Of a stretch of 29,041 nt of DNA, positions 6,861 to 15,232 are shown piece by piece; position 1 is the stretch's first letter; the number at the start of each line of letters is the position of its first letter. This DNA is from SHZI01 sp964384525 (GTDB taxonomy: Bacteria; Pseudomonadota; Gammaproteobacteria; Steroidobacterales; GCA-2729495). Under the pieces are notes generated by a model. That model saw only the letters and a list, made by a program, of their open reading frames with translations, ran no database searches and was not told where the DNA came from. A program made the translations under genes and the position numbers. The DNA lies in contig CAYLKO010000031.1 of assembly GCA_964384525.1 (NCBI GenBank), positions 1-29,041 of the forward strand. Reading direction: 5' to 3'.

Positions 6861-9082
6861 TCAGTAGCGATCGAAGCCCAGAGTACCATGGTCGAGCATG
6901 GTCTCTGCAGCACTGCCCGGGCTGCCAAAGCCCTTCAACAGCAATTGCAGCGAAAGCGACGAATCCGACTCGCCATCACGGTTGGTCAGGTTGCGGCGCG
7001 CCACCAGCCGGACGCCCCAGCAGCAGGTCGAATATTCAACGCCGACAAAGCGCTCCAGCGCCTGGTTGTCCAGCAGCGAATAATCGTAGCGGCCGACGAT
7101 GCTCCAGTTGTTGCCGAGTGGCCAGGCGCCGGCCAGATCGATTTCGCGCACCGCATCGCGCCGAAAACGGTAGGAGACATTGAGCACCCGATACTCATCC
7201 GGCTGGTACAGCACCCGGGCTTCCGCTAGGCGCGTCACCCGGGCATCGGAATCCCACTGGTAGCCCAGATCCACCTTCCACTGGTCGTTGACGTTCATGC
7301 CGAGCTCAGCCACGTAATCCGACGCGCTGTCGTCGCTCGGGACGCCGCCCGGCAGGACGACGTCGCGCGAACTGAAATACCGGGTTTCGCCGATGGTCGC
7401 CGTCAGGAACTGGGAGCCGTCTTTCGCCCGGAGCAGCCGGGTGGTCAGGCCGAGGTTCACCTGGTCGGTGTCACTCAGCCGGTCGAGACCCACATAGCGC
7501 TGGCGACGGAACAGCTGGACCAGATTGAAATCCGGTTCGATCGTGTCGAAGACCGGCAGATCGCTTTGCTCCTTGAACGGGATATGGACGAGCTGGGCCC
7601 GGGGCTCCAGCGTCTGCAGCCACCGGCCACCACGGCCCCAGACCCGCTCCAGCACGGTGCGTAGATCCAGGCTGTAGATCGGCACCGCCCGGCCCGGCCG
7701 GTCTTCGGCGCCGGGCGCGACATTGCCGAGGTCGTAGGTGGTGAGGTCGAGGCCCATGTAGGGCTCCACCTGGATCGGACCCGCCTGGAACGGCAGCGAG
7801 ATGTCGGGAAGCACGTGCGCCCGCAGGCCGGTGACCCCGGTCCGGCGGTCGAAATAGGTGAACTCGGACTCGACGCCGAGATTGAGGCCCAGCGGGGCGT
7901 TGGGCCAAAGACCATTGATGGTGAGCTGTGGCATGCGGCGATAGGGCTTGTCGTCGGCGGCGATGGCCTCGTCCAGCGTCTGGTAGTCCTCGACGCGAAG
8001 CATGGTGAACCAGGTTTCGTTGAACAGTTCGAAGTCCACATGGCGCCAGACATGGGTCTGGCTCGTTTTGCCCAGACCGCTGTAGAGATCCTCGAAGTAG
8101 CGGGGGTCGGTGACATCGGTGAATTCGACGGTGTTGCGCCAGCCATGCGGCAGCAGCGACTGGTTGGACCAGTGGAACAAGCCGCGGTTCTCGCCCGTGG
8201 CATCATCGCCGGGCAGGAATTCACCCGCCACCAGGCCATTGGTGGCGCCATTCAGATAACGGAATTCACCCTTGGTCTGGATGCCGCGCCGGGACATGTA
8301 GTGCGGGGTCAGGGTGGCATCGTAGTTGGGCGACAGGTTGAAGTACCACGGCTGGGCGTACTCGATGCCGCGCTGGCCACTGCTGCCCACCTCCGGCAAC
8401 AGCAGGCCGGACTTGCGCTGTCCGTCGATCGGGTAGGTAAGATAGGGCGAGTACAGGATCGGGACGCCCTTGAATTCCAGGCGGGCATTGCGGGCGGTTG
8501 CCGTGCCGGACTGGCGATCCACCTTCAACGAGCCGGCGCGGAGCAGCCAGTCGTTGTTCCCCTGGGCGCAGGTCGTGTAGGTCACATTGGACAGCGAGAT
8601 CTGGTCGTTGGCCATGAGCGCGATGTGGTCCGCGCAGCCCCGGGCCGGCACGGCGTACAGGACGACCCCCGCACCTNNNNNNNNNNATTGAAGAGCCGGC
8701 TTTCGATGTTGTACTCGGCGTGGTCGCCGCGCATCCGGGTTTTCGGGTCGCGGTATTCGATGTTGCCGGAGACGGAGATCTCGCCCGAAGCCTGGTCGAA
8801 GCGGGCCCCGTCGGCGGCGATTTCCCGGTCACCCTGGTGGATGACCAGCGGCTCTTTGAATACCGCGGGTCCGTTGAGATCGACCTCGATGTCGCCCGTG
8901 ATGATGTCGACGATATCGCTGGCGGCATCCCGGGGCGTAGACGCATCGATGCCCGCACGGGTCAGCGGCGGCGGCGCCGGAATCGGACAACCGAACACGG
9001 GAGCAGGCGGGGAGTCGGCTTCGGCGCCGCTGGCGACGGCCGCAGCAGTCCACAGCAGGATGATAAGCAGGCTGCGGCGCAA
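6861..9082 (-). CDS. lptD: LPS-assembly protein LptD (crossed by a 10-N gap; TTG start)
   Basis: LptD is the outer-membrane beta-barrel that, with LptE, inserts LPS into the outer leaflet. The part before the gap (9082 down to 8687) has a signal peptide (LRRSLLIILLWTAAAVASGA) and an OstA/LptA-like periplasmic domain (DIITGDIEVDLNGPA, NIEYRDPKTRMRGDHAEY). After the gap come TYTTCAQGNNDWLLRAG and a long barrel ending in an aromatic residue (LGFDRY). Four cysteines fit the two essential disulfides: FGCPIP near the N-terminus, YTTC, and the adjacent pair STCCWG near the C-terminus. The two halves are out of frame across ten N, so the true gap length should be 2 modulo 3; I treat the gene as intact. 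TTG at 9082 with GGGGGA just upstream is the best start, as no ATG/GTG is in frame. Total is about 740 residues. Confidence 0.93.
8677..8686. other. Assembly gap (10 N) inside lptD
   Basis: Exactly ten N, evidently a fixed-size placeholder. The lptD frame changes across it, so the real missing length is not 10. A length of 2 modulo 3 (for example 11, or 8) would restore a single frame. Confidence 0.98.
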
Positions 9083-9119
9083 GGGTCCCCCGACATCGGC
9101 AATCGTCGTGCAGGCGGGC

Positions 9120-9125
9120 AGTATA
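9120..9125 (-). promoter_or_regulatory. Possible -10 element for the lptD operon
   Basis: TATACT on the minus strand in the 84-base lptD/murU divergent region, placing a transcription start about 30 bases before the TTG start of lptD. No convincing -35 hexamer lies 16-18 bases upstream, so this is a weak call. Confidence 0.3.
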
Positions 9126-9166
9126 ACGGGCGCTGGCGAATCCCGTTTGGCCGTACCATTTGCGCC

Positions 9167-9865
9167 ATGCACGCACTGATACTGGCGGCGGGCCGGGGTG
9201 AACGCCTGCGGCCCCTGACCGATGACCTGCCCAAACCCCTGTTGCCAGTGGGCGGCCGGCCGTTGATCGATTATCTCATCGAGGCGCTCGCCAGGGCCGG
9301 CGTGCGGCAACTCGTGGTGAAGCTCTCCTGGCACGCCGACCAGCTGCGGCGCCATCTGGGCGGCCAGCGCCATGACGTGAGCATCGCCTTCAGCGAGGAG
9401 GGCCCGGTGCCGATGGAGACCGGCGGCGGCATCCACCACGCACTGCCGCTGCTCGGCGATGCCCCGTTCTGGGTCGTCAACGGCGACATCGCCTGCGATT
9501 ACCGCTACACCCCACCAGCGCTGCCACCCGATGCCTTGGCGCACCTGATCCTTGTCGCCAATCCCCCGCACAACCCCGCCGGCGACTTCGCGCTCGACGG
9601 CGCCCTGGTCAGGGTGCCATCGGCAGACAGGAATCCCGGCCTGCCGACGCACACCTTCGCCGGCATCTCGATCCTGTCACCCCAGCTCTTTGCCGGCTGC
9701 AGTCCCGGTCGCTTCCCCCTCGCGCCGCTGCTCCGTCGCGCCGCCGATCGGGGCCAGGTCACCGGCGAACTGCACACCGGCCGCTGGACTGACGTCGGCA
9801 CGCTCGAACGACTCCGCGCTGTCGATGCTGAACTGCGTGGCCTGCACGCAGTATCTGGTGGTTGA
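9167..9865 (+). CDS. murU: N-acetylmuramate alpha-1-phosphate uridylyltransferase (MurU-type nucleotidyltransferase)
   Basis: Sugar-1-phosphate nucleotidyltransferase of 232 residues. The N-terminus MHALILAAGRGERLRPLT and the following DLPKPLLPVGGRPL are the NTP-binding signature. ETGGGIHHALPLL and FWVVNGDIACD match the sugar and metal sites of MurU, which makes UDP-MurNAc from recycled MurNAc-1-P in Pseudomonas-type cell-wall recycling. The C-terminus HTGRWTDVGTLERLRAV is also typical. In gammaproteobacteria this gene commonly lies divergent from lptD (often with the kinase gene amgK), which supports the assignment. Here amgK is not seen in the window. The ATG at 9167 has no clear Shine-Dalgarno. 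A different sugar-phosphate substrate cannot be excluded. Confidence 0.85.
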   Translation: MHALILAAGRGERLRPLTDDLPKPLLPVGGRPLIDYLIEALARAGVRQLVVKLSWHADQLRRHLGGQRHDVSIAFSEEGPVPMETGGGIHHALPLLGDAPFWVVNGDIACDYRYTPPALPPDALAHLILVANPPHNPAGDFALDGALVRVPSADRNPGLPTHTFAGISILSPQLFAGCSPGRFPLAPLLRRAADRGQVTGELHTGRWTDVGTLERLRAVDAELRGLHAVSGG

Positions 9866-10170
9866 TCTGCAGTGATTCTTCGACAGAGCAGCAGCGACTG
9901 AGGCGGGGACCCTCCCCTTGGAGGTGTGGCAGCAGCGACCGGGGAGGGGACCCCCTTGGGGGGCAGGCGGGGGGGCCCGCGGGCGCGCCCACGGGGTGCC
10001 CCCCCCCGGCCCGACCGGCGAGCCGGGCATCGCGGCCAGCCTCCTGGCCAGNNNNNNNNNNCCCGTGGGTGGGGGGGTCGCCGCCCCGGGGTTGGGTCCC
10101 CCTGGGGCGGCGGGGCGGGGGTACCGTTGGCCCCTCCATGGGGGACCCCACCCCGGCCGCTGCGGGAAAT
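9866..10170. other. Extremely GC-rich, repetitive, gap-containing stretch without a supported gene
   Basis: The 305 bases between murU and lipB hold no credible gene. From about 9899 to 10165 the sequence is dominated by runs of G and C (many homopolymers of 5-9) with nested small palindromes, unlike anything else in the window. GCAGCAGCGAC is repeated at 9888-9898 and 9929-9939, each followed by similar G/C runs, as in a degraded tandem duplication. The stretch flanks a ten-N gap on both sides, so low-quality contig ends are the likeliest explanation. Confidence 0.7.
10052..10061. other. Assembly gap (10 N)
   Basis: Second run of exactly ten N, a placeholder of unknown true size between murU and lipB. 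Genes that could normally lie here (for example lipA after lipB) may be missing from the assembly. Confidence 0.98.
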
Positions 10171-10866
10171 TCAAGTGGACGAGTTGGTGGATGCCGCGGT
10201 GAGTCCGAGGTGTTGCAGCAGAATTGCCGCCAGCACGTCGCCGACTTGCTCGATGTCGCAAGGGGCGCCTAGCCGCTGCAGCGATGTCGTCGGCAGTCCT
10301 GCATACCCACACGGATTGATGCCTGAAAACGGTGTCAGGTCGTTGTGCACGTTGATCGCCAGCCCGTGATACGTGCAGCCGCGCCGGACGCGAAGCCCGA
10401 TGCTTGCGAGCTTCGCGCCATCTACATAGACGCCCGGCGCATCCCGGCGGGCCACGGCCTGAATCGCCGAACGGGCGGCGAGGCTGATCACCGAGTTCTC
10501 CAGTGCCGAGACGATGTCACGGATGTTGAGTCCGGCCCGGGCGAGATTCACGAGGAGATACAGCACCAGTTGCCCGGGACCGTGGTAGGTGATCTGGCCA
10601 CCGCGATCGGTCTGCACGACGGGAATGTTGCCGGCGGCAAGCAGGTGCTCGCGCTGGCCGTTCAGGCCCTGGGTATAGACGGGCGGATGTTCCAGCAGCC
10701 ACAGTTCATCGGGGGTTTCCGGGCCGCGTTGTGCGGTGAAGTCCCGCATCGCATTCCAGGTGTCTAGGTAGTCGGACAAGCCGTCGAGGCGCCGGATGAT
10801 CACCGGCGGTGGCGCACCGGTTGGCAGGTTGGTTGCCGGGCCAGTCGTGTTGCTGGGTGTGTCCAT
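10171..10866 (-). CDS. lipB: Octanoyl-[ACP]:protein N-octanoyltransferase
   Basis: LipB moves octanoyl from acyl carrier protein to the lipoyl domains of dehydrogenases, the first step of lipoate synthesis. It has 231 residues. Diagnostic motifs are ELWLLEHPPVYTQG, DRGGQITYHGPGQLV, the catalytic lysine in DGAKLASIG (Lys152) and the catalytic cysteine in INPCGYAG (Cys186). The N-terminal ~22 residues before VIIRRLDG are low-complexity and may be dispensable or reflect a later true start. It is the last gene of the long minus-strand operon, 5 bases after ybeD, the common ybeD-lipB pairing. The partner lipA is not found, probably because the assembly gap follows. Confidence 0.95.
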   Translation of the reverse strand: MDTPSNTTGPATNLPTGAPPPVIIRRLDGLSDYLDTWNAMRDFTAQRGPETPDELWLLEHPPVYTQGLNGQREHLLAAGNIPVVQTDRGGQITYHGPGQLVLYLLVNLARAGLNIRDIVSALENSVISLAARSAIQAVARRDAPGVYVDGAKLASIGLRVRRGCTYHGLAINVHNDLTPFSGINPCGYAGLPTTSLQRLGAPCDIEQVGDVLAAILLQHLGLTAASTNSST

Positions 10867-10871
10867 TGCAG

Positions 10872-11135
10872 TCAGAGCAGGAACAACACCTGTCCACTGC
10901 TGCTCAGCGTGCGATAGATGTCATCGAGCTGGGCACGGCTTTCGGCCGTGAAGGTCACCGTCACGGACAGATAGCGGGCATTGCGGCTGGGCCGGCTGCT
11001 GACCACGTCGAGCGCGGCCGAGCCGGCATGCGTGCGCACGATCTCCACCACGAATTGCTCGAAATGCGGCTGGTTGTGCCCCATCACCTTCAGCGGAAAG
11101 CTGCAGGGGAATTCGAGCAGGGTTTCGTCGCTCAC
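10872..11135 (-). CDS. ybeD: DUF493/YbeD family protein
   Basis: Small cytosolic protein of 87 residues with an ACT-like ferredoxin fold. FPCSFPLKVMGHNQPHF, SSRPSRNARYLSVTVTF and the C-terminal IYRTLSSSGQVLFLL match YbeD. The molecular role is unknown; its constant position before lipB suggests, but does not prove, a link to lipoate metabolism or the upstream wall genes. Its ATG overlaps the dat stop by 4 bases, so translation is probably coupled. Confidence 0.9.
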   Translation of the reverse strand: MSDETLLEFPCSFPLKVMGHNQPHFEQFVVEIVRTHAGSAALDVVSSRPSRNARYLSVTVTFTAESRAQLDDIYRTLSSSGQVLFLL

Positions 11136-11995
11136 ACCGGCACTCCGGCTGACTTGGCCACTTCCAGTGCGGCCGCGATCTTTTGCCAGACAGGGCCTGG
11201 TGCGCCATTGCCCACCGGCTTGTCGTCCAGGATCACCACCGGAGCAACGCCCCGGGTGGCGGCAGCCACCCAGATTTCGTCGGCACTCCGCAAGCGGGCT
11301 TCGGAGATGGGTTCGGCGCGGCAGTCGAGCCCGCAGGCGCGGGCGAGATCGATGATGGAATCGGTGGTCGTGCCGGGGAGTATCTCCCGACCCGTGGGGC
11401 GGCGGATCAGCACGCCGTGTTCCACGATGATGACCGAGCTCGCCGAACCTTCCGTGAGGTAACCATCCCGCAGCAGGATGGCCTCGCCGGCGTTGGCCTC
11501 GCGCGCCTTTTGTCGCGCCAGCACGTTGGCCAGCAGGGACGTGGATTTGATGTCGCAGCGGCTCCAGCGCTCGTCCCCGCAGGTGATCGCCCGGATGCCG
11601 TGGCGATCCGGATGCGGTTGGGGGATGGGGGTGACCATCGCGAAGACGGTGGGCGCCACATGCGCGCCCGGAAAGCCGTGATCGCGCCCCTCGTCCGCGC
11701 CCCGGCTCACCTGCAGGTAGACGGAGACATTGTCACCGGCATTGCGCCGCACGAGTTCGGTGACGAGGGTCCGCCATTCGGCACGGGTGTACGGATTCCG
11801 GATGTGGATTTCGCCGAGACTGCGATCCAGGCGGTTCAGGTGCGGCTCGAGGAGAAAGCAGCGCCCGGAAAAAACTGGAATCACCTCATAGATGGCATCG
11901 CCATACAGGAACGCCCGGTCCAGCGGTGAGATCTTGACGTCTGACAACGGCATGAAGGCGCCGTTGAACCAGGTTACAGCCAGTGGTTTTGCCAT
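11132..11995 (-). CDS. dat: D-amino-acid aminotransferase (class IV PLP enzyme)
   Basis: Class IV PLP aminotransferase of 287 residues, most like D-alanine transaminase, which interconverts D-Ala/2-oxoglutarate and pyruvate/D-Glu. The PLP lysine is Lys150 in CDIKSTSLLANVLARQKA. FLYGDAIYEVIPV (substrate side) and LTEGSASSVIIV (phosphate loop) are further signatures. Branched-chain aminotransferase and aminodeoxychorismate lyase share the fold. I prefer the D-amino-acid enzyme because of the close fit of DRAFLYGDAIYEV and the location next to dacA, which releases D-Ala. It lies 9 bases after dacA and overlaps ybeD. Substrate is family inference. Confidence 0.85.
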   Translation of the reverse strand: MAKPLAVTWFNGAFMPLSDVKISPLDRAFLYGDAIYEVIPVFSGRCFLLEPHLNRLDRSLGEIHIRNPYTRAEWRTLVTELVRRNAGDNVSVYLQVSRGADEGRDHGFPGAHVAPTVFAMVTPIPQPHPDRHGIRAITCGDERWSRCDIKSTSLLANVLARQKAREANAGEAILLRDGYLTEGSASSVIIVEHGVLIRRPTGREILPGTTTDSIIDLARACGLDCRAEPISEARLRSADEIWVAAATRGVAPVVILDDKPVGNGAPGPVWQKIAAALEVAKSAGVPV

Positions 11996-12004
11996 CGTCC
12001 GGCC

Positions 12005-13147
12005 TCATTCAAACCAGAGCAGCACGGTGTCGCGTGCCTGCTGCCAAAGGGAGCCGGTTGCCACGGCCTGCACGGGATACAGGCCGGCTTCGGCGATGCT
12101 CCTGCCATCCAGCTCGACCCGGACCTTGCCCAGTTCAACGCTGGGAGCCAGTGGTGCAAACACCTGCGCCGGCAGGGTGTAAACCGGCTTCAGGCGCTCG
12201 GCAGTGCCCCGCGGCACGGTGACCCACACATCGTGGTTGACACCCACGCCGGCGAGCTCCTGTTCGCCCTTCCACACCCGGGTCTCGGCGAGCGACTTGC
12301 CCGCCGGGAGCAGCAGCTTCGTTTCGTAGAAGCGATAACCGTAATTGAGCAGCGCCTGGGCATCCTGTTCCCGGGCACGGGTGCTGTCGGTGCCGAGGAC
12401 GACGGCCACCAGCCGCATGCCATCCCGCACCGCCGACGCCACCAGACAATAGCCGGCTGCATCGGTATGGCCGGTCTTGAGGCCGTCCACGGTTGAATCG
12501 CGGGACAGGAGCCCGTTGCGATTGCCCTGGGTGATGCCGTTCCACGTGAATTCCTTTTGCGAGTACCAGCCGTAGTACTCCGGGAAATCCCGGATGAGGG
12601 CATCGGCCAGCTTCACGATGTCCGTGGCCGTGGTGTAGTGGTCCGGATCCGGCAGGCCGGTGGCGTTGCGAAAGTTGCTGTGCGTCATGCCCAGCTCTTT
12701 CGCGTAGATGTTCATCAGATCCGCGAAAGCCGACTCGCTGCCGGACACATGTTCGGCCAGCGCCACGCTGGCATCGTTGCCGGACTGGATGATCGTGCCC
12801 TGCAGCAGCACCGACACCGGCACCCGGTCGCCCAGTTTGACGAACGAGCGCGAGCCCCCGGTGCGCCACGCAGCTTCGCTGATCAGCACCGGATCCTCGA
12901 GGTGGATGCGCTTGTCGCGGATGCTGCGGAAAACCACGTAGTCCGTCATCAGCTTGGTGATGCTGGCCGGTTCGATCCGCTGGTCCTGGTTGAAGCCGCC
13001 CAGCACCCGGCCACTGTTGTAGTCCGCCAGCAGCCAGGCCTTGGCCGAGATCGTGGGCGGCGGCGGCACGGCGCTGCCATCAGCCGCCATGGCAAACGGT
13101 GCGCCCATGTTGAGCAGAAGCAGGCAGACCAGCACTCTCGAAACCAT
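12005..13147 (-). CDS. dacA: D-alanyl-D-alanine carboxypeptidase (PBP5/6 type)
   Basis: Periplasmic low-molecular-mass penicillin-binding protein that trims the terminal D-Ala of murein pentapeptides. It has 380 residues. A signal peptide (VLVCLLLLNMGAPFAMA) is followed by the peptidase S11 domain with SITK (Ser62 nucleophile), SGN in IIQSGNDAS and KTG in DGLKTGHTD. A PBP5 C-terminal beta domain precedes an amphipathic tail (SLWQQARDTVLLWFE) that should anchor it to the membrane surface. The ATG start has AGGAG about 9 bases upstream, one of the few strong ribosome sites in the operon. It is separated from rlpA by 118 bases containing a hairpin, so expression may be partly independent. Confidence 0.95.
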   Translation of the reverse strand: MVSRVLVCLLLLNMGAPFAMAADGSAVPPPPTISAKAWLLADYNSGRVLGGFNQDQRIEPASITKLMTDYVVFRSIRDKRIHLEDPVLISEAAWRTGGSRSFVKLGDRVPVSVLLQGTIIQSGNDASVALAEHVSGSESAFADLMNIYAKELGMTHSNFRNATGLPDPDHYTTATDIVKLADALIRDFPEYYGWYSQKEFTWNGITQGNRNGLLSRDSTVDGLKTGHTDAAGYCLVASAVRDGMRLVAVVLGTDSTRAREQDAQALLNYGYRFYETKLLLPAGKSLAETRVWKGEQELAGVGVNHDVWVTVPRGTAERLKPVYTLPAQVFAPLAPSVELGKVRVELDGRSIAEAGLYPVQAVATGSLWQQARDTVLLWFE

Positions 13148-13212
13148 TGCAATGCACTCCTGAAATTGAAAATCCGGATGTTCTGGCAGTCACCTGCCGG
13201 GTCTTGCAGCCG

Positions 13213-13234
13213 GCAGCAGACGGATGGCTGCTGC
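13213..13234. other. 7-bp hairpin in the rlpA-dacA spacer
   Basis: GCAGCAG (13213-13219) and CTGCTGC (13228-13234) with an 8-base loop, in the only sizeable spacer of the operon (13148-13265). There is no T-tract, so it is not an intrinsic terminator. It could be an mRNA processing or stability element, or chance in GC-rich DNA. Confidence 0.4.
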
Positions 13235-13265
13235 GACCGTGGATGTTCCCGCCGGTCGTGGTGGG

Positions 13266-14183
13266 TCAGGGCGGAACCCGGGACTCCGTGACGAGTCGCG
13301 GATTGGCGATGCGCAGTGAGGCGACCCGCGACGCCAGCATGTCATAGGCGGTGGAATTCTCGATCGGCCCGATGCGGACGCGGTAAATGACGGGGCTGGT
13401 CGTGTCGTCGTGGCGGATGACGACATTGCCGACGCCATTCGACTCGAGCTGCGCCTTCAGGCGGTTGGCGTTGGTCTCGCTGCCAAACGCGCCCACCTGC
13501 ATGAACAGGTGCTCCACCGGGGCAATGGTTGTTGCGGATGGCGCCAAGCTGCCAGTGATCGGGCTGCCAGTGATCGGGCTGGCGGCGATCGGGCTGAATT
13601 CCGGCTGGCCGGGGATCGATTCCACCTCCACCCGGCAGGTGCCCGACTCGACGATGCCCAGTTGCTTGGCGGCGGCATACGACAGGTCGATGATCCGGTC
13701 CTTCACGAAGGGCCCGCGGTCGTTCACCGTGACCACCACGCTGCGCCCGGAATCCAGATTGGTGACCCGCACCTGCGACGGCAGGGGCAGGGTCTTGTGG
13801 GCCGCGGTCAGCCCGTGCATGTCGTAGACCTCGCCACTCGAGGTGCGCCGGCCATGGAAGGGCTCGCCATACCAGGAGGCGATGCCTTGTTCACGGTAGC
13901 CGTCGTCGTCCGGCAGAACGAAATAGCGCTGACCGAACACCTCGTAGAACGGGGGATTGCCGGCCCGCGGCCGGGCTGTGGGGCTTGAGCCGGAGGCGGT
14001 GGTGGTATCGGCTGGCGTGCGGGTCTGCGGCCGGGTTGCCGTTGGCTGAGGCTGTGGCTGTGGCGTGGTGTGGGTGGTGCGGCTCGAGCTGTCATGCCAG
14101 GCAGTCGTCGTGCAGCTGGTCAGGACACCGCCGAGGCACAGGCCAAGCCCGCCGACCAGCACACGTCGAACCATGCTCCTCAT
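13266..14183 (-). CDS. rlpA: RlpA family septal-ring lytic transglycosylase (lipoprotein with SPOR domain)
   Basis: RlpA cleaves peptide-free ('denuded') glycan strands at division sites in Pseudomonas-type bacteria. It has 305 residues. The N-terminus is a lipoprotein signal with lipobox LTSC (GGVLTSCTTTAW). A Thr/Pro-rich linker follows, then the double-psi beta-barrel domain (GIASWYGEPFHGRRTSSGEVYD, VTVNDRGPFVKDRIIDLSY, which carries the catalytic Asp region), and finally a C-terminal SPOR domain (MQVGAFGSETNANRLKAQL) that binds denuded glycan. Between the domains is a 5-residue repeat (SPIAA SPITG SPITG) encoded by a 15-base tandem repeat. The start overlaps the mltB stop by 4 bases. Confidence 0.94.
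   Translation of the reverse strand: MRSMVRRVLVGGLGLCLGGVLTSCTTTAWHDSSSRTTHTTPQPQPQPTATRPQTRTPADTTTASGSSPTARPRAGNPPFYEVFGQRYFVLPDDDGYREQGIASWYGEPFHGRRTSSGEVYDMHGLTAAHKTLPLPSQVRVTNLDSGRSVVVTVNDRGPFVKDRIIDLSYAAAKQLGIVESGTCRVEVESIPGQPEFSPIAASPITGSPITGSLAPSATTIAPVEHLFMQVGAFGSETNANRLKAQLESNGVGNVVIRHDDTTSPVIYRVRIGPIENSTAYDMLASRVASLRIANPRLVTESRVPP
13551..13595 (-). repeat. 15-bp tandem repeat in rlpA linker (3 units)
   Basis: Three consecutive 15-base units (plus-strand form GCCAGTGATCGGGCT at 13551-13565 and 13566-13580, then a diverged GGCGGCGATCGGGCT at 13581-13595) encode repeats of SPITG in RlpA. Being in frame and in a linker, unit number could vary without breaking the protein. Confidence 0.85.
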
Positions 14184-15232
14184 GGTTGGCCCTGCACCGC
14201 GGCGGTTTCGCCACGGCTGCCAACCCCGGCAGCAATGGCCTCACTCAATTGAAATACCGCCAGTGCATACATCGTGCTGCGATTGTATTTGGTGATGGTG
14301 AAGTAATTCTGGAAACCCACCCAGTATTCGGTGCCGGCCTGGCCTTCGAGCTTGACGAGCATGGCCGGGGCCGTGTCCGGCAGGTCGGTGGTGAACTGGA
14401 CACCCTGGCGGGTGAGTGAGCCCACGGTGTCTTTCAGCACCAGCTCGCCGGTGCCGGGCGGCGGCGCATAGCCGCTCGCGAGCTGCGCCGGAGTGGCCAC
14501 CGGCTGGCCGGTCTGCCAGTTGTGCTCCTTGAAATAGTTGGCAACGCTCGCGGCAATGTCGTCCCAGTTCGTCAGCAGGTCCCGACGGCCATCGCCATTC
14601 CCATCGACCGCGAAGTTCAGGTAACTGCTGGGGATGAACTGCGGCGGACCGAGCGCGCCGGCATAGGAGCCGACCATCTTGGTGATATCCAGTTGTTCCT
14701 CGCGGGCGAGGAGAAACAGGTTGCGCAATTCGCGGCGGAAGAATTCGCTGCGCGGCGGGTAGTCGAAGGCCAGCGTGGAGAGCGCGTCGATCGCCGGGTA
14801 GGTGCCGGTGCGGGTGCCGTAGAAGGTCTCGACGCCCAGTATGGCCGTGATGATTTCCGGGGGAACCCCCGTGCTGGCGGCAATCTTCTGCAACCGCGCC
14901 TCATGATCCCGGTAGAAATCCACACCGGCGCTGATGCGGCGCGGGGTGAGGAAGATGAGCCGATACTCGGACCAGGGCTTGACCTTTTCGGCCGGCCGGC
15001 TGATCGCGTCCAGAATGCTCTGGCGCAGTTCCACGCCGGCGAAGACCTTCTTGACGTAGGGCGCTTCAAAGGAATCGTTCCGCACCAGCTCGTTCATGAA
15101 TGCCTGGACATCCGGACGTTCCAGATCCATGGCGAATGCCGCTGAAGCGGGCAGCAAGGTCGTGATGAGGATGAGGGTCTGCGCGACAAAAGCTGTCGCT
15201 GCTCGCCTCCGGCCAGTTGAGGTCGGGATCAT
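14180..15232 (-). CDS. mltB: Lytic murein transglycosylase B family protein
   Basis: Periplasmic enzyme that cuts MurNAc-GlcNAc bonds with formation of 1,6-anhydro-MurNAc. It has 350 residues. A signal peptide ends near ASAAFA; there is no lipobox cysteine, so a soluble rather than lipoprotein form is predicted (unlike E. coli MltB). The catalytic glutamate is Glu135 in ILGVETFYGTRTG. SYAGALGPPQFIPSSYLNFAVDGNGDG and DIAASVANYFKEHNW are family signatures, and KYNRSTMYALAVFQL near the C-terminus closes the fold. The start overlaps the rodA stop by 4 bases and the stop overlaps the rlpA start by 4 bases, so it is coupled on both sides. Confidence 0.94.
   Translation of the reverse strand: MIPTSTGRRRAATAFVAQTLILITTLLPASAAFAMDLERPDVQAFMNELVRNDSFEAPYVKKVFAGVELRQSILDAISRPAEKVKPWSEYRLIFLTPRRISAGVDFYRDHEARLQKIAASTGVPPEIITAILGVETFYGTRTGTYPAIDALSTLAFDYPPRSEFFRRELRNLFLLAREEQLDITKMVGSYAGALGPPQFIPSSYLNFAVDGNGDGRRDLLTNWDDIAASVANYFKEHNWQTGQPVATPAQLASGYAPPPGTGELVLKDTVGSLTRQGVQFTTDLPDTAPAMLVKLEGQAGTEYWVGFQNYFTITKYNRSTMYALAVFQLSEAIAAGVGSRGETAAVQGQP

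Noticed and set aside
5673..7229. 518-codon plus-strand frame opposite surA and lptD
   Set aside because: Antisense of two essential, recognisable genes; composition is that of a complementary frame.
8720..9166. Upstream in-frame extension of murU
   Set aside because: The frame is open through the lptD antisense, but the nucleotidyltransferase family begins exactly at MHALILAAG (9167).
9862..10272. Open frames running across the 10052-10061 gap
   Set aside because: They consist of Gly/Pro/Arg runs from GC homopolymers and pass through N; no real protein features.
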